Shown here: positions 7,214 through 15,017 of the stretch, one piece after another
Layout of the letters: every line of letters begins with the position of its first letter
Numbering within the stretch: the first letter of the stretch is position 1
From: an uncultured Clostridia bacterium
GTDB taxonomy: Bacteria > Bacillota > Clostridia > TANB77 > CAG-508
Reading direction: 5' to 3'
Length of the DNA: 16,945 bases
NCBI GenBank assembly: GCA_948528155.1
Contig: CAOSZT010000030.1
Coordinates: 1 to 16,945, forward strand
The notes under the pieces: model-generated
What the model was told of the DNA's origin: nothing
Databases searched by the model: none
What the model saw: only the letters and a program-made list of their open reading frames with translations
Made by a program: the position numbers and the translations under genes

Positions 7214-8893
7214 ATGGAAAAGAATAAGAAATATGCTATTAGTGTAGTTGCAATATTTGCTATAATTATAATTGCTGGGATGTATATAATAAATAATTTA
7301 GGAAAAACATCAAAACAGAGAAATGAGGAAAAAGGTGAGAAAGAACTTTCACAATTAGTTAAAAAAATTGATGTAACAGATATACCACCACAGAAATCAG
7401 CAATTACAGATACTAAAACAAGTCTTGCTGAAGAATTGCCAGATATTGAAAAATATCCATTAATTGTAGAAGGTAATGGTGATATTGATGTAGAAATTAT
7501 TTCTTCAACAGAAAAGTCAGGTACAGGAGTGGATGGCTGGCTTACAGAAACGGCTAGAAAGTTTAATTCGCAAAATAATAAATTAGGAGAAAAGAAAATT
7601 TCTATTTCTGTTAGATCTATTGCTTCAGGTTTAGCAACAGATTATATTTCATCAGGTAAGTATTTGCCAGATGCCTATACACCTTCAAATATATTATGGA
7701 TAGAAATGTTAAAATCTAATAATGTTAAAACAGAAGAAGTTACAGAGAAATTAGTGGGAAATGTTGCAGGAATTATTATGCAAAAGTCTAAGTATAAGAA
7801 TTTAGTTGATAAATATGGAGAAGCTAATTTAACAAGTGTTATTAAGGCAACTCTTGCAGGTGATATAACTTTGGGTTATACAAATCCATATGCAAGTTCA
7901 GCAGGAATGAATTTTTTAATTTCTTCTTTAAATTATTTTGATAAAGATAATCCAACAAGTGAAACAGCTATTTCTGGTTTTAAAAAATTACAAGAGAAAG
8001 TGCCTTTTGTTTCATATACTACTCTTCAAATGAGAGATTCAGCAGAAAAGGGAGTGTTAGATGCATTTATATTAGAATACCAAACATTTGCAAATGATGA
8101 TTCTCTTTCAAAAGATTATGAGTTTATTCCTTATGGTGTTGAACATAATAATCCTTTATATTTGATTGGTAATATAGAACAAGAAAAGAAACAGGTTTTA
8201 CAAGAGTTTGTAAAATATTGTTCTCAAAAAGATATAAGTGATTTAGCACAAAAGTATGGATTTAATAAATATGATAGTTATAAATCAGAGATAAAAACTT
8301 ATGATGGTAAAAATTTATATACAGCACAAGATATTTGGAAAGAAGAAAAAGATTTAGGAAAACCAGTAATTGGGGTATTTGTGGCTGATATTTCAGGAAG
8401 TATGAGTGGAACTCCTTTGGCAGAATTGAAAAGTTCATTAATTAATTCTTCAAAATATATAAATAATAATAATTATATTGGTTTAGTTAGTTATAATGGT
8501 AATGTATATAAAAATTTAGAGATAGGACAATTTGACTTAAATCAAAGAGCATATTTTAATGGAGCAGTACAAGCGTTATCTGCAAGTGGTTCAACTTCAA
8601 CTTATGATGCTGTTTTAGTTGCTATGGACATGATAAATAAAAAATTGAAGGAAGTGCCTGATGCTAAACCTATGATTTTTGTTTTGAGTGATGGTGAGAC
8701 TAATAAAGGTAATTCTTTAGATAAAATTACTGGTATTGTTGAAAATTTGCAAATGCCTATTTATACAATTGGATATAATGCAAATTTAAAAGAATTAGAA
8801 AAATTGTCAGCTATTAATGAAGCTGCTAGTATAAATGCTGATTCAGATGATGTTGTTTATCAATTGAAAAATTTATTTAATTCAAATTTATAG
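7214..8893 (+). CDS. Membrane-anchored substrate-binding-like / von Willebrand factor A protein
   Basis: The 559-residue product has an N-terminal hydrophobic anchor (residues 7-26) without a clear lipobox. An extracytoplasmic region follows (about 80-360) that resembles periplasmic substrate-binding proteins, with segments such as PDAYTPSNILWIEML, LAGDITLGYTNPYASSAGMNF and DAFILEYQTF. The C-terminal VWA domain (about 385-559) has a complete metal-ion-dependent adhesion site: D392-I-S394-G-S396, a threonine in GSTST (about 461-463) and D493 in LSDGETN. VWA domains bind protein partners through the metal. The order binding domain then VWA is a known architecture in Firmicutes. AGGAGG precedes the ATG. 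Together with TelA it suggests a cell-envelope or stress role, which is inference. Confidence 0.88.
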   Translation: MEKNKKYAISVVAIFAIIIIAGMYIINNLGKTSKQRNEEKGEKELSQLVKKIDVTDIPPQKSAITDTKTSLAEELPDIEKYPLIVEGNGDIDVEIISSTEKSGTGVDGWLTETARKFNSQNNKLGEKKISISVRSIASGLATDYISSGKYLPDAYTPSNILWIEMLKSNNVKTEEVTEKLVGNVAGIIMQKSKYKNLVDKYGEANLTSVIKATLAGDITLGYTNPYASSAGMNFLISSLNYFDKDNPTSETAISGFKKLQEKVPFVSYTTLQMRDSAEKGVLDAFILEYQTFANDDSLSKDYEFIPYGVEHNNPLYLIGNIEQEKKQVLQEFVKYCSQKDISDLAQKYGFNKYDSYKSEIKTYDGKNLYTAQDIWKEEKDLGKPVIGVFVADISGSMSGTPLAELKSSLINSSKYINNNNYIGLVSYNGNVYKNLEIGQFDLNQRAYFNGAVQALSASGSTSTYDAVLVAMDMINKKLKEVPDAKPMIFVLSDGETNKGNSLDKITGIVENLQMPIYTIGYNANLKELEKLSAINEAASINADSDDVVYQLKNLFNSNL

Positions 8894-8930
8894 ATTGTGA
8901 TTAATTTATTAAATAAGGAGAAGTTTTGAA

Positions 8931-10079
8931 ATGGATAGTTTAGAATTGAAAGTGAATACAAAATTAAATAAAAAAGAGTTAGAAAATAGTGTTGTTTTAC
9001 AAGAGAATGTTACAGAAGAAGTGGTAGAGGAGTCTTTAAATTATGATAAATTATTGCCAGAGGAAAAATTGGCAATTGATGAGTTTGTACAAAAAATTGA
9101 TGTTACAAATACAAATCAAATTTTACAGTTTGGTGCTTCTGCTCAAAGTAATATATCAAAATTTTCTGATACTGTATTAGAAGAGGTAAAAACAAAAAAT
9201 ACAGGTGAAGTAGGTGATTTACTTGCAGGATTAGTGACAGAAATTAAGGAGTTTGATAATGTTACAGGAGAAGAGCCTAAAGGAATTTTTAAAATATTTT
9301 CTTCTGCTAAGTCTCAATTAACAAAAATAGTTAGTAAGTATAATAAAGTTGAAAAAAATATAGATGTTATAGAAAAAACTCTTGAAGCTCACAAATTGCA
9401 AATGATGAAAGATATTACAACTTTAGATACAATGTATGATAAAAATTTGGAGTATTTTAAAGATTTGTCTTTGTATATTATTGCAGGTGAAAAGAAGATA
9501 AAAGAATTGAAAGAAATTACTTTGCCAGAATTACAACAAAAGGCAAGTCAAACTAATGATCAGATTGATGTCCAAGCTGTTAATGATATGGCAAACACAA
9601 TTGAAAGATTTGAAAGAAAGTTATATGATTTGAAAACAACAAGAATTATTTCTATACAAATGGCACCTCAAATTAGATTACTTCAAAATAATGATAGTGA
9701 ACTTATAAATAAAATCCAAAGTTCATTGATTAATACGATTCCTTTATGGAAAAATCAAATTGTTATAGCTTTAGGTTTGACAAATGCTAAAGCAGCATTA
9801 AAGTCTCAACAGGCAGTTACAAATCTTACAAATGAAATGTTAAAGAAAAATAGTGAAAATTTAAAACAAGGTACTATAGAAGTCGCACAAGAGGCTCAAA
9901 AGGCAATTGTTGATGTTGAAACATTAAAGAAAACTAATAGTGATATTATAGAAACTTTAGATAAAATGATTGAAATACATCAAAATGGAAAACAAAAACG
10001 TATTGCTGCTGAAGTAGAACTTACTAAAATTGAGGGTGAATTAAAAAATAAATTGTTAGAAATTAAAATGGCAGAGTAG
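8931..10079 (+). CDS. TelA-family protein (toxic anion resistance family)
   Basis: The 382-residue product is soluble and almost wholly alpha-helical. It has the TelA/YceH-type run of sequence: an N-terminal acidic stretch, DPRDTNQILQFGA-like text (here VTNTNQILQFGASAQ), a central region with LEAHKLQMMKDITTLDTMYDKN, and a conserved region NNDSELINKIQSSLINTIPLWKNQIVIALGL. Members are associated with tellurite, colicin or antibiotic/phage resistance, but the biochemical function is not established. AAGGAG lies upstream of the ATG. It is the last gene of the three-gene operon and is followed by a terminator at 10196-10231. Confidence 0.9.
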   Translation: MDSLELKVNTKLNKKELENSVVLQENVTEEVVEESLNYDKLLPEEKLAIDEFVQKIDVTNTNQILQFGASAQSNISKFSDTVLEEVKTKNTGEVGDLLAGLVTEIKEFDNVTGEEPKGIFKIFSSAKSQLTKIVSKYNKVEKNIDVIEKTLEAHKLQMMKDITTLDTMYDKNLEYFKDLSLYIIAGEKKIKELKEITLPELQQKASQTNDQIDVQAVNDMANTIERFERKLYDLKTTRIISIQMAPQIRLLQNNDSELINKIQSSLINTIPLWKNQIVIALGLTNAKAALKSQQAVTNLTNEMLKKNSENLKQGTIEVAQEAQKAIVDVETLKKTNSDIIETLDKMIEIHQNGKQKRIAAEVELTKIEGELKNKLLEIKMAE

Positions 10080-10195
10080 TTTTTACAATATGAAACTGTA
10101 ATTTGTTAGTTACACATTCATTACTAAAAAATAATATATTATAGCTCTTTGATACTTTACAGATTTGAAATTTGACTTGAACTATAACTAAAAAG

Positions 10196-10231
10196 CTAAA
10201 GATTTAATTAAGGTTAAATCTTTAGTTTTTT
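10196..10231 (+). terminator. Terminator of the VWA/TelA operon
   Basis: A perfect 12-bp stem (10196-10207 with 10214-10225) with a 6-nt loop is followed by six T residues. The rest of 10080-10312 shows no gene. Confidence 0.85.
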
Positions 10232-10312
10232 GTTATATTATTGTTTCTTTTTCATAAAATTACTAATAAGAATGTGAAAAATTATCTTAAAATGTAAAAT
10301 AGGAGGTAAATA

Positions 10313-10792
10313 ATGACTATTAATTTGAGAAAAAATATGTCAAAAATAGTAAAGATGTTTGTTTTACTATTAATAATATTTTCATTAACATTAATTAATA
10401 TAAATCAAGAGCAAAAGACAACATTAACAAGTACACAAGGTTTAAGTAACAAAAAGATTGGATGGGGAATAAAAAGGAATGATAATCATGAACAACCAGA
10501 TTTAGGAAAAAGTAATATAGAAGTATTGGAAAAAAATAAAGGTATAGCAATGGGAAGTAAAGAGAATAAATATATATATTTGACATTTGATGAGGGATAT
10601 GAGGCTGGTTATACACCACAAATACTGAAAACGTTAAAAGAAAATGGAGTTAAAGCTACATTTTTTATAACAGCTCATTATGTGAATACACAGTCTGATT
10701 TGGTTAAACAAATGATTGATGAAGGTCATATTGTAGGAAATCATATTCCTAAATCCTTAATGTCCATAAGTTATAAAATAATAAAATGCTAG
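10313..10792 (+). pseudogene. PdaA-like polysaccharide deacetylase, truncated by the island
   Basis: PdaA-like enzymes deacetylate N-acetylmuramic acid in peptidoglycan, in spore formers to make the cortex muramic lactam. The product has a signal-anchor (residues 10-28), the family leader GWGIKRNDNHEQPDLG, and the first metal-binding motif of the NodB domain, LTFDEGYEAGYTP. Homology runs to EGHIVGNH and stops exactly at the H of the second metal motif (about 10742-10744); the next 15 codons are unrelated and end at 10792. The catalytic C-terminal half is absent from the window, so the product should be inactive. An insertion or rearrangement at about 10745 is the simplest explanation. AGGAGG supports the ATG at 10313. 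Confidence 0.88.
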
Positions 10793-10838
10793 AGTAATAG
10801 CCTATTTACAGTAATATTAATAATGATATAAAAAAATG

Positions 10839-10889
10839 GCACTTTAAATAGCACTTTAAAATTTCAATAAAATAAAAATTTTTAAAGTG
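10839..10889 (+). repeat. Direct repeat and hairpin near the island edge
   Basis: GCACTTTAAA occurs at 10839-10848 and 10851-10860, and the inverse TTTAAAGTG at 10881-10889. The second copy pairs with the inverse to give a stem of at least 9 bp. It lies about 100 nt inside the point where the deacetylase breaks and could be a recombinase-binding site or a terminator. The region 10793-11037 otherwise holds only a promoter. Confidence 0.4.
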
Positions 10890-10901
10890 ATACCAAAATT
10901 A

Positions 10902-10930
10902 TAGTAAATTAAAAAAAATTATGCTATACT
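10902..10930 (+). promoter_or_regulatory. Extended -10 promoter before the frameshifted small gene
   Basis: TGCTATACT at 10922-10930 is an extended -10 box, with TAGTAA 17 nt upstream. It is nearly the same as the promoter at 6380-6408. Confidence 0.5.
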
Positions 10931-11037
10931 AATGATATTATATAAGAAAAATCTGATTTTAATAAAACAACGGACAAGCATTTTAAATAAATTTGATTAA
11001 TTAATAATAAAATTATAAAAGATGGAGAGTGATAAAA

Positions 11038-11314
11038 ATGATGTATCCTTATTGTAAATATGCTGATGAAACAGAAGTTGTTTTTTTCACATATTATGAA
11101 AAATGAAAATGGAGAAGAAATTGTACATGTGCATTTTGAAAGACCTACTGAAAAAGGATTTGATAGTGTGAGATTTGAACTTCCAAGTTGTAAAATATTA
11201 TACAAAGATGGAAATTATACAGATGAAGAAATAGAAACATTTAAAACAATAGTAGAAAGAGGTTTGCCATCTTTTTATAGATGGGCAAGACAGGGGGGGA
11301 TTCTTAGTGCCTAA
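11038..11314 (+). pseudogene. Small protein of unknown function, frameshifted
   Basis: I do not recognise a named family. Translation from ATG at 11038, with GGAGAG upstream, begins MMYPYCKYADETEVVF and then hits a stop. The frame open to 11314 continues SHIMKNENGEEIVHVHFERP and ends RWARQGGILSA. The two halves join if one T is removed from the run of seven T at about 11081-11087, giving an intact 91-residue, mostly soluble, acidic protein. A shorter start in the second frame at 11060 has no good ribosome binding site. The break may be real decay or a homopolymer error. Neighbouring genes are also broken, which favours decay. Confidence 0.6.
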
Positions 11315-11360
11315 TATATTAGAAATATTACGGATATAAAATTTATTTTTGGTCAAATGA

Positions 11361-11729
11361 AATACAGATTATAATGTATATGAAGAACATCATATACATG
11401 GAACTAAAATAGCAAGTGAAATTTTAAGAAAATTTGAATATGATGATAACAAAATTGAGCTTGTAAAAGCATGTATATTAAATCATAGGGGAAGTATTGA
11501 TAATAAAAGATTATCTAAAGAGGAACGAATTATTGCAGATGCGGATGCAATATCACACTTTGATAGTATTCCAAGCTTATTATATTTAGCATATAGAGAA
11601 AGAAATATGAATATTGAAGAAGGAAAAAATTTTGTAAAAATTAAATTAGAGAGAAGTTATAGAAAATTATCTGATGAAAGTAAAATTTTTTATAAAGAAA
11701 AATTTGAAAATGTTATGAAGATTTTATAA
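11361..11729 (+). pseudogene. HD-domain phosphohydrolase, 5-prime truncated remnant
   Basis: The frame ending at the TAA at 11727-11729 encodes a clear C-terminal HD-domain segment: VYEEHHIHGTKIASEIL, then KACILNHRG and IADADAISHFDSI. HD proteins are metal-dependent phosphohydrolases. A stop codon closes the frame at 11358-11360 and no start codon or upstream HD motif is present, so the N-terminal half is lost. The only in-frame ATG is far inside the domain. Its upstream border lies just after the small frameshifted gene, so a deletion probably joined the two. Confidence 0.75.
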
Positions 11730-11864
11730 ATAAAACTGCCCAACAATTTACAATATATAAAGGAGATATATGTTTAGTAAAGAAGATTTTAGTCATATTC
11801 CTACTGAAGATGAAATGAGTAATTATATCAATAATGAACTATGGAATAAATTTTGTAAATTTAT
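11730..11864 (+). repeat. Left duplicated segment, copy 1 (DUF3788 leader and start)
   Basis: This stretch is repeated at 15606-15739. From the ATG (11770 and 15645) to the end of the match, 95 nt differ at only one position. The leader is somewhat more diverged. The offset is 3875 nt. See the findings for the meaning of the duplication. Confidence 0.9.
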
Positions 11865-12186
11865 CAAAAGTAACTATAATGTAAATACTAGATTTGAGTT
11901 TAGCAAATGTAGTTTGGAATATGGATGGAATGTAAAATTTAAAAAAGGTAATAAAACACTATGCACAGTATATCCAAGAGAAAACTATTTTTGTGTAATG
12001 ATTGTTATTGGAAAAAAGGAAAAAGAACAATTTGAAAATATGTTATATAATTTTTGTATAGAAATACAAGAAATTTATAAGGCAACAAAGGAGTGTAATA
12101 ATCAAAAATGGATGATGATAGATTTAGAAGATGAAGATACAAAATATGAAGATGTGAAAAAAGTATTAAATATTAGAGTAAGTTAA
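11770..12186 (+). CDS. DUF3788-family protein
   Basis: A 138-residue soluble protein. It matches the DUF3788 pattern: an N-terminal WNKFCKFIK segment, a central YGWNVKFKKGNKTLCTVYPRENYFCVMIVIGKKE beta-rich part, and a C-terminal NQKWMMIDLEDEDTKYEDVKKVLNIR. Its function is unknown. AAAGGAGAT lies just before the ATG. The Imm5-like gene follows after 26 nt, so the pair is probably cotranscribed. The first 32 codons are duplicated with one substitution in the truncated copy at 15645. Confidence 0.8.
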   Translation: MFSKEDFSHIPTEDEMSNYINNELWNKFCKFIKSNYNVNTRFEFSKCSLEYGWNVKFKKGNKTLCTVYPRENYFCVMIVIGKKEKEQFENMLYNFCIEIQEIYKATKECNNQKWMMIDLEDEDTKYEDVKKVLNIRVS

Positions 12187-12212
12187 AGTGTAATTATTAT
12201 AGGAGAAATATA

Positions 12213-12674
12213 ATGACAGTTAGAAAAATAAAAATTATAGATGATGATATAATTAGAAATAAAATAGACCAATTATATGAAAAACAAGAACAAATAATAT
12301 TGGCAAAGTGGTCGTTAGAAATGGCAAAACATATAATAGAAATAACAAATTTTGATATTAGTAAATATTCTGAAATTGAAGAAGGTTTTAAGATAAATGA
12401 ACTATGGCAAAATGGGAAAGTTAGAATGTATGATGTTAGACAAATAGGATTTAAAATTCATAAAACAGCAAGAATCCAACAAAATGAACTAGATAAAAAT
12501 ATTGTTCGTGTAATAGGACAAGCTGTTGCAAGTGGACACATGAGGGAACATTCTATGGTAACAAGTGATTATGCAATAAAAGTTATAAACATTTTATATA
12601 ACAATGATACTGAAAAAATAAAAGAAGAAAGAGTATGGCAATTAGAGAAATTAACAGAACTATCTAGCATATAA
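12213..12674 (+). CDS. Imm5-like putative immunity protein
   Basis: The 153-residue protein is all-helical and follows the pattern of the Imm5 family of putative immunity proteins: AKWSLEMAKHIIEI, then a helix with WQNGKVRMYDVRQIGFKIHKTAR, then VRVIGQAVASGHMREHSMVTSDYAIKVI. Immunity proteins of this group are thought to neutralise a secreted polymorphic toxin, but many occur alone. No cognate toxin is visible in this window. GGAGAAATA precedes the ATG. It sits in a two-gene unit behind DUF3788 inside the island, a typical place for orphan immunity genes. Confidence 0.7.
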   Translation: MTVRKIKIIDDDIIRNKIDQLYEKQEQIILAKWSLEMAKHIIEITNFDISKYSEIEEGFKINELWQNGKVRMYDVRQIGFKIHKTARIQQNELDKNIVRVIGQAVASGHMREHSMVTSDYAIKVINILYNNDTEKIKEERVWQLEKLTELSSI

Positions 12675-12675
12675 A

Positions 12676-12756
12676 TTACAATTGGTAGGGAAAGTGATTA
12701 AGTTGAAAATTACATGCTTTTTATACTATAATCGAAACACAAGATAGCAAGTTATC
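12676..12756 (+). repeat. Right duplicated segment, copy 1 (promoter-bearing)
   Basis: The stretch containing GGAAAGTGATTAAG, the promoter and CGAAACACAAGATAG is repeated at about 16139-16220 with an offset of 3464 nt. About six substitutions are seen over the best 60 nt. It follows the Imm5-like gene. Confidence 0.85.
12703..12732 (+). promoter_or_regulatory. Sigma-A promoter in the right repeat, copy 1
   Basis: TTGAAA (12703-12708) and TATAAT (12727-12732) are 18 nt apart. The same arrangement is kept in the second copy at 16167-16196. Confidence 0.7.
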
Positions 12757-12798
12757 GCTGAGATATTAGGAATTAGAAAATCTAATATCTCTATATTT
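12739..12798 (+). ncRNA. Possible short RNA between promoter and hairpin
   Basis: A start near 12739 and a hairpin at 12760-12791 (10-bp perfect stem, 12-nt loop, then T-rich sequence) would give a transcript of about 60 nt. It has no start codon with a ribosome binding site. It could equally be the attenuated leader of the sigma-factor gene. Confidence 0.35.
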
Positions 12799-12800
12799 TT
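12760..12800 (+). terminator. Hairpin upstream of the sigma-factor fusion gene
   Basis: GAGATATTAG (12760-12769) pairs with CTAATATCTC (12782-12791); TATATTTTT follows. Confidence 0.6.
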
Positions 12801-12820
12801 AAATTTTTTTTAGAAAAGTT

Positions 12821-12845
12821 GTAACCTTTTTTGAAAAAATGTTAC
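12821..12845 (+). promoter_or_regulatory. GTAAC palindrome, candidate ECF sigma promoter
   Basis: GTAACCTTTTTT and AAAAAATGTTAC form a near-perfect 25-bp palindrome. The left half, TTGTAACCTTTT, resembles -35 elements used by ECF sigma factors (AAC core followed by a T run). A fitting -10 box could lie near 12845-12852. It stands about 50 nt upstream of the sigma-factor gene, as in autoregulated ECF loci. Its use is inference. Confidence 0.45.
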
Positions 12846-12895
12846 TATATATATGAAAGTTAGCTAACAAAATAAAAAGGAGATTTAGGTCTAAA

Positions 12896-13738
12896 TTGAA
12901 AAATGAAATTTTAAATAATTATCTAATAAATGGAATACTGGATATAGACAGAATACTAGATGATTTTTATAACTATGTTTATATAATAGTAAAAAATGGA
13001 GTAAGTGTATCTATAACAGATGAAGATATAGAAGAAATAATATCAGATGTATTTGTGGCTATATGGAAAAATAGCAGTAATTTATTAAAAACAATAGAAA
13101 TAAAACCATATCTAGCAGGAATAGCTAAAAATGTGATAAGAAATAAGTATAGGAATACAGAATTAAATTTTGCTATATCAGATTATGAAGAAAATTTAAT
13201 TGATACTTGTAATATTGAAAAAATTGCAGAAGAAAATGAGTTATTAGAACTATTACAGTCAATACTTACTGAAAATAATAAAAATTTAACAGTAGAAGAT
13301 AAAGATATAAATGTAAAAGAACAATCAAATGACATTAAAAGTACAAATTATCCAGATTATTATGCAGGAAAGTATGTAGATAATAATGGGAACAATGTAG
13401 TTTTACTTTGCAAAGATAACGAAGCAAATAGAAAAGAAATATGCAGTTTGTTAGGAATAACAGAAGGCAAAACTATATTTAAAACAGCAAAACACTCATA
13501 TAATTACTTAACAGATTTGCAAAGTAAGATAAGCAAAAAAATGATAGATAAAGAATTTACTTTTATAACAACATCAGCAATAATGGAAGATAATAATAAT
13601 ATAAAAGTTACTGTAATAAGTAATAACGAAAGTGATTTGAAAAAAATAAAAGCATTAGATACAATAGGTGGAGCTATTGAGATACAATATAATGAAAATG
13701 GTATGTCAAAAACTGAGTTATTAGGGGAAAAACAATAA
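12896..13738 (+). CDS. ECF sigma factor region 2 fused to a C-terminal domain of another protein
   Basis: The first 125 or so residues look like sigma region 2 of an ECF factor: DDFYNYVYIIV, DIEEIISDVFVAIWKN, and PYLAGIAKNVIRNKYRN, the core-binding and -10-recognising part. Region 4, which reads the -35 element, is absent. From about residue 130 the 280-residue protein changes to a soluble beta-rich module (PDYYAGKYVDNNGNNVVLL to GGAIEIQYNENG), which looks like the C-terminal part of an anti-sigma or secreted protein. An in-frame deletion between two adjacent genes would explain it. The start is TTG at 12896 behind AAGGAG with a long 13-nt spacing; no in-frame ATG fits better. It probably no longer works as a sigma factor. 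Confidence 0.65.
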   Translation: MKNEILNNYLINGILDIDRILDDFYNYVYIIVKNGVSVSITDEDIEEIISDVFVAIWKNSSNLLKTIEIKPYLAGIAKNVIRNKYRNTELNFAISDYEENLIDTCNIEKIAEENELLELLQSILTENNKNLTVEDKDINVKEQSNDIKSTNYPDYYAGKYVDNNGNNVVLLCKDNEANRKEICSLLGITEGKTIFKTAKHSYNYLTDLQSKISKKMIDKEFTFITTSAIMEDNNNIKVTVISNNESDLKKIKALDTIGGAIEIQYNENGMSKTELLGEKQ

Positions 13739-13744
13739 GTTAGA

Positions 13745-13778
13745 AGAAGAATAGAAACAACAAGCTATTCTTCTTTTT
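13745..13778 (+). terminator. Terminator between the sigma fusion and the recombinase
   Basis: AGAAGAATAG (13745-13754) pairs with CTATTCTTCT (13765-13774), followed by a T run to 13778. The recombinase ribosome binding site begins only about 6 nt later, so the hairpin could also affect its expression. Confidence 0.8.
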
Positions 13779-13798
13779 ATGTTAGGAGGAAAAAATAT

Positions 13799-14794
13799 TT
13801 GAAAGAGTTATTTATCAATGAAGTAATTAGTAAAGCGAATTGCTTTTTAGATGATAACCAAAGAATAAAATTAAAAGAAATATTGACAGAAATATGTTTA
13901 AATTATCAAATTACAATAATAGAACAAACTAAGAAACAAGAAGCACAAAATAATAATACAGATACATTAAATAAATTTATAGCAGCTAAGGAAATTGAGG
14001 GGTGTTCTAATAGAACTCTAAATTATTATAAAGATAATATAACCAAAATGTTAGATACAATAAATCTTCCAATAGATGAAATAACTACTGAAATATTAAG
14101 AAATTATTTGGCTAGTTATAAAAGCAATTCAAATGCAGGAATGGTAACAATAGACAATATAAGAAGAACATTATCAAGTTTCTTTGCTTGGTTAGAAAAT
14201 GAAGATTATATTGTTAAAAGTCCAGTCAGAAGGATTCATAAAGTAAAAGCAACTAAAAAAGTTAAAGAAACATTTACAGATGAGAACTTAGAAAAGTTAA
14301 GAGATACTTGCTCAAATGTAAGAGATTTAGCAATATTAGAACTATTAATTTTAACTGGTATGAGAGTTGGAGAATTAACTAGATTAAATATAGCTGATAT
14401 GAACTTTCAAGAAAGAAGTTGTATAGTTTTGGGTAAAGGAAACAGTGAAAGAGAAGTTTATTTTAGTGCAAAAAGTAAAATGTATATAAAGAAATATTTA
14501 GAAACAAGAACAGATAATAATGAGGCATTATTTGTATCGCTTATAAAACCTTATAATAGATTAGGAATATCAGGAATTGAAATTGTCATTAGAGATTTAG
14601 GAAGAGAAGCAAATATAAACAAAGTACATCCACATAAATTCAGAAGAACAATGGCAACTATGGCTATTGATAAAGGCATGCCAGTTGAACAAGTACAAAA
14701 GTTATTAGGTCATATAAAAATAGATACAACAATGGAATATGCTATGGTTAGCCAAAACAATATAAAAAATTCTCATAGAAAATATGTAAACTAA
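13799..14794 (+). CDS. Tyrosine recombinase / integrase
   Basis: A site-specific recombinase of 331 residues that cuts and rejoins DNA through a tyrosine. After an N-terminal helical extension, a SAM-like core-binding domain (about 55-145) has NKFIAAKEIEGCSNRTLNYYK and RRTLSSFFAWLENEDYI. The catalytic domain (about 160-325) keeps all active-site residues: R189 (TGMRVGELTRLN), K213, H279 and R282 (HPHKFRRT), H305 (LLGH) and Y314 (TTMEYA). It resembles XerC/XerD-like integrases of mobile elements. The start is TTG with AGGAGGA 8 nt upstream. It may have moved the surrounding island, though att sites could not be identified. The ToxIN locus begins 18 nt after its stop codon. Confidence 0.93.
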   Translation: MKELFINEVISKANCFLDDNQRIKLKEILTEICLNYQITIIEQTKKQEAQNNNTDTLNKFIAAKEIEGCSNRTLNYYKDNITKMLDTINLPIDEITTEILRNYLASYKSNSNAGMVTIDNIRRTLSSFFAWLENEDYIVKSPVRRIHKVKATKKVKETFTDENLEKLRDTCSNVRDLAILELLILTGMRVGELTRLNIADMNFQERSCIVLGKGNSEREVYFSAKSKMYIKKYLETRTDNNEALFVSLIKPYNRLGISGIEIVIRDLGREANINKVHPHKFRRTMATMAIDKGMPVEQVQKLLGHIKIDTTMEYAMVSQNNIKNSHRKYVN

Positions 14795-14811
14795 AAATTT
14801 TTCAAAAAATA

Positions 14812-14840
14812 TTGATTATTATCAAAAAATATGGTATATT
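14812..14840 (+). promoter_or_regulatory. Promoter of the ToxI antitoxin RNA
   Basis: TTGATT (14812-14817) and TATATT (14835-14840) are 17 nt apart, and TGG before the -10 makes it an extended -10 promoter. Such a strong promoter is expected for the antitoxin, which must exceed the toxin. The start would be near 14847. Confidence 0.8.
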
Positions 14841-14900
14841 TAAAATACAGAAAGCAATAAATTTATATAAATTGCATATAATATTATTGCTAGAAATAGC

Positions 14901-15008
14901 AAAAAAGTTGGTGAATCCAGCCGTAAAGTTGGAACTTAAAAAAGCGGTGAATCCAGCCATAAATTGGAATTTGAAAAAGCGGTGTTTCCAGCCATTAAAT
15001 TGGAACTT
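14901..15008 (+). repeat. Three ToxI tandem repeats
   Basis: The GTG of the repeat core lies at 14911, 14947 and 14982. Unit 2 is one base shorter in the GCC-to-TTGG loop, and unit 1 carries an extra base before GGTG. The pairing elements GGTG, TCCA, GCC and TTGGA are identical in all three; the differences lie in the loops and linkers. Confidence 0.9.
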
Positions 15009-15017
15009 AAAAAAGGG

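Noticed and set aside
10395..10619. Minus-strand open frame opposite the deacetylase
   Set aside because: It is a shadow of a gene with clear homology, and it has no recognisable domain or ribosome binding site.
10924..11205. Minus-strand open frame opposite the small frameshifted gene
   Set aside because: It overlaps the promoter and coding region of the plus-strand gene and shows only low-complexity sequence.
14887..14902. tracrRNA-like hairpin GCTAGAAATAGC
   Set aside because: The similarity is limited to a stem with a GAAA loop, a common RNA motif. No Cas9 or anti-repeat partner exists.
14901..15008. CRISPR array
   Set aside because: There are no unique spacers; neighbouring units are nearly identical over their full length, and no cas genes are present.
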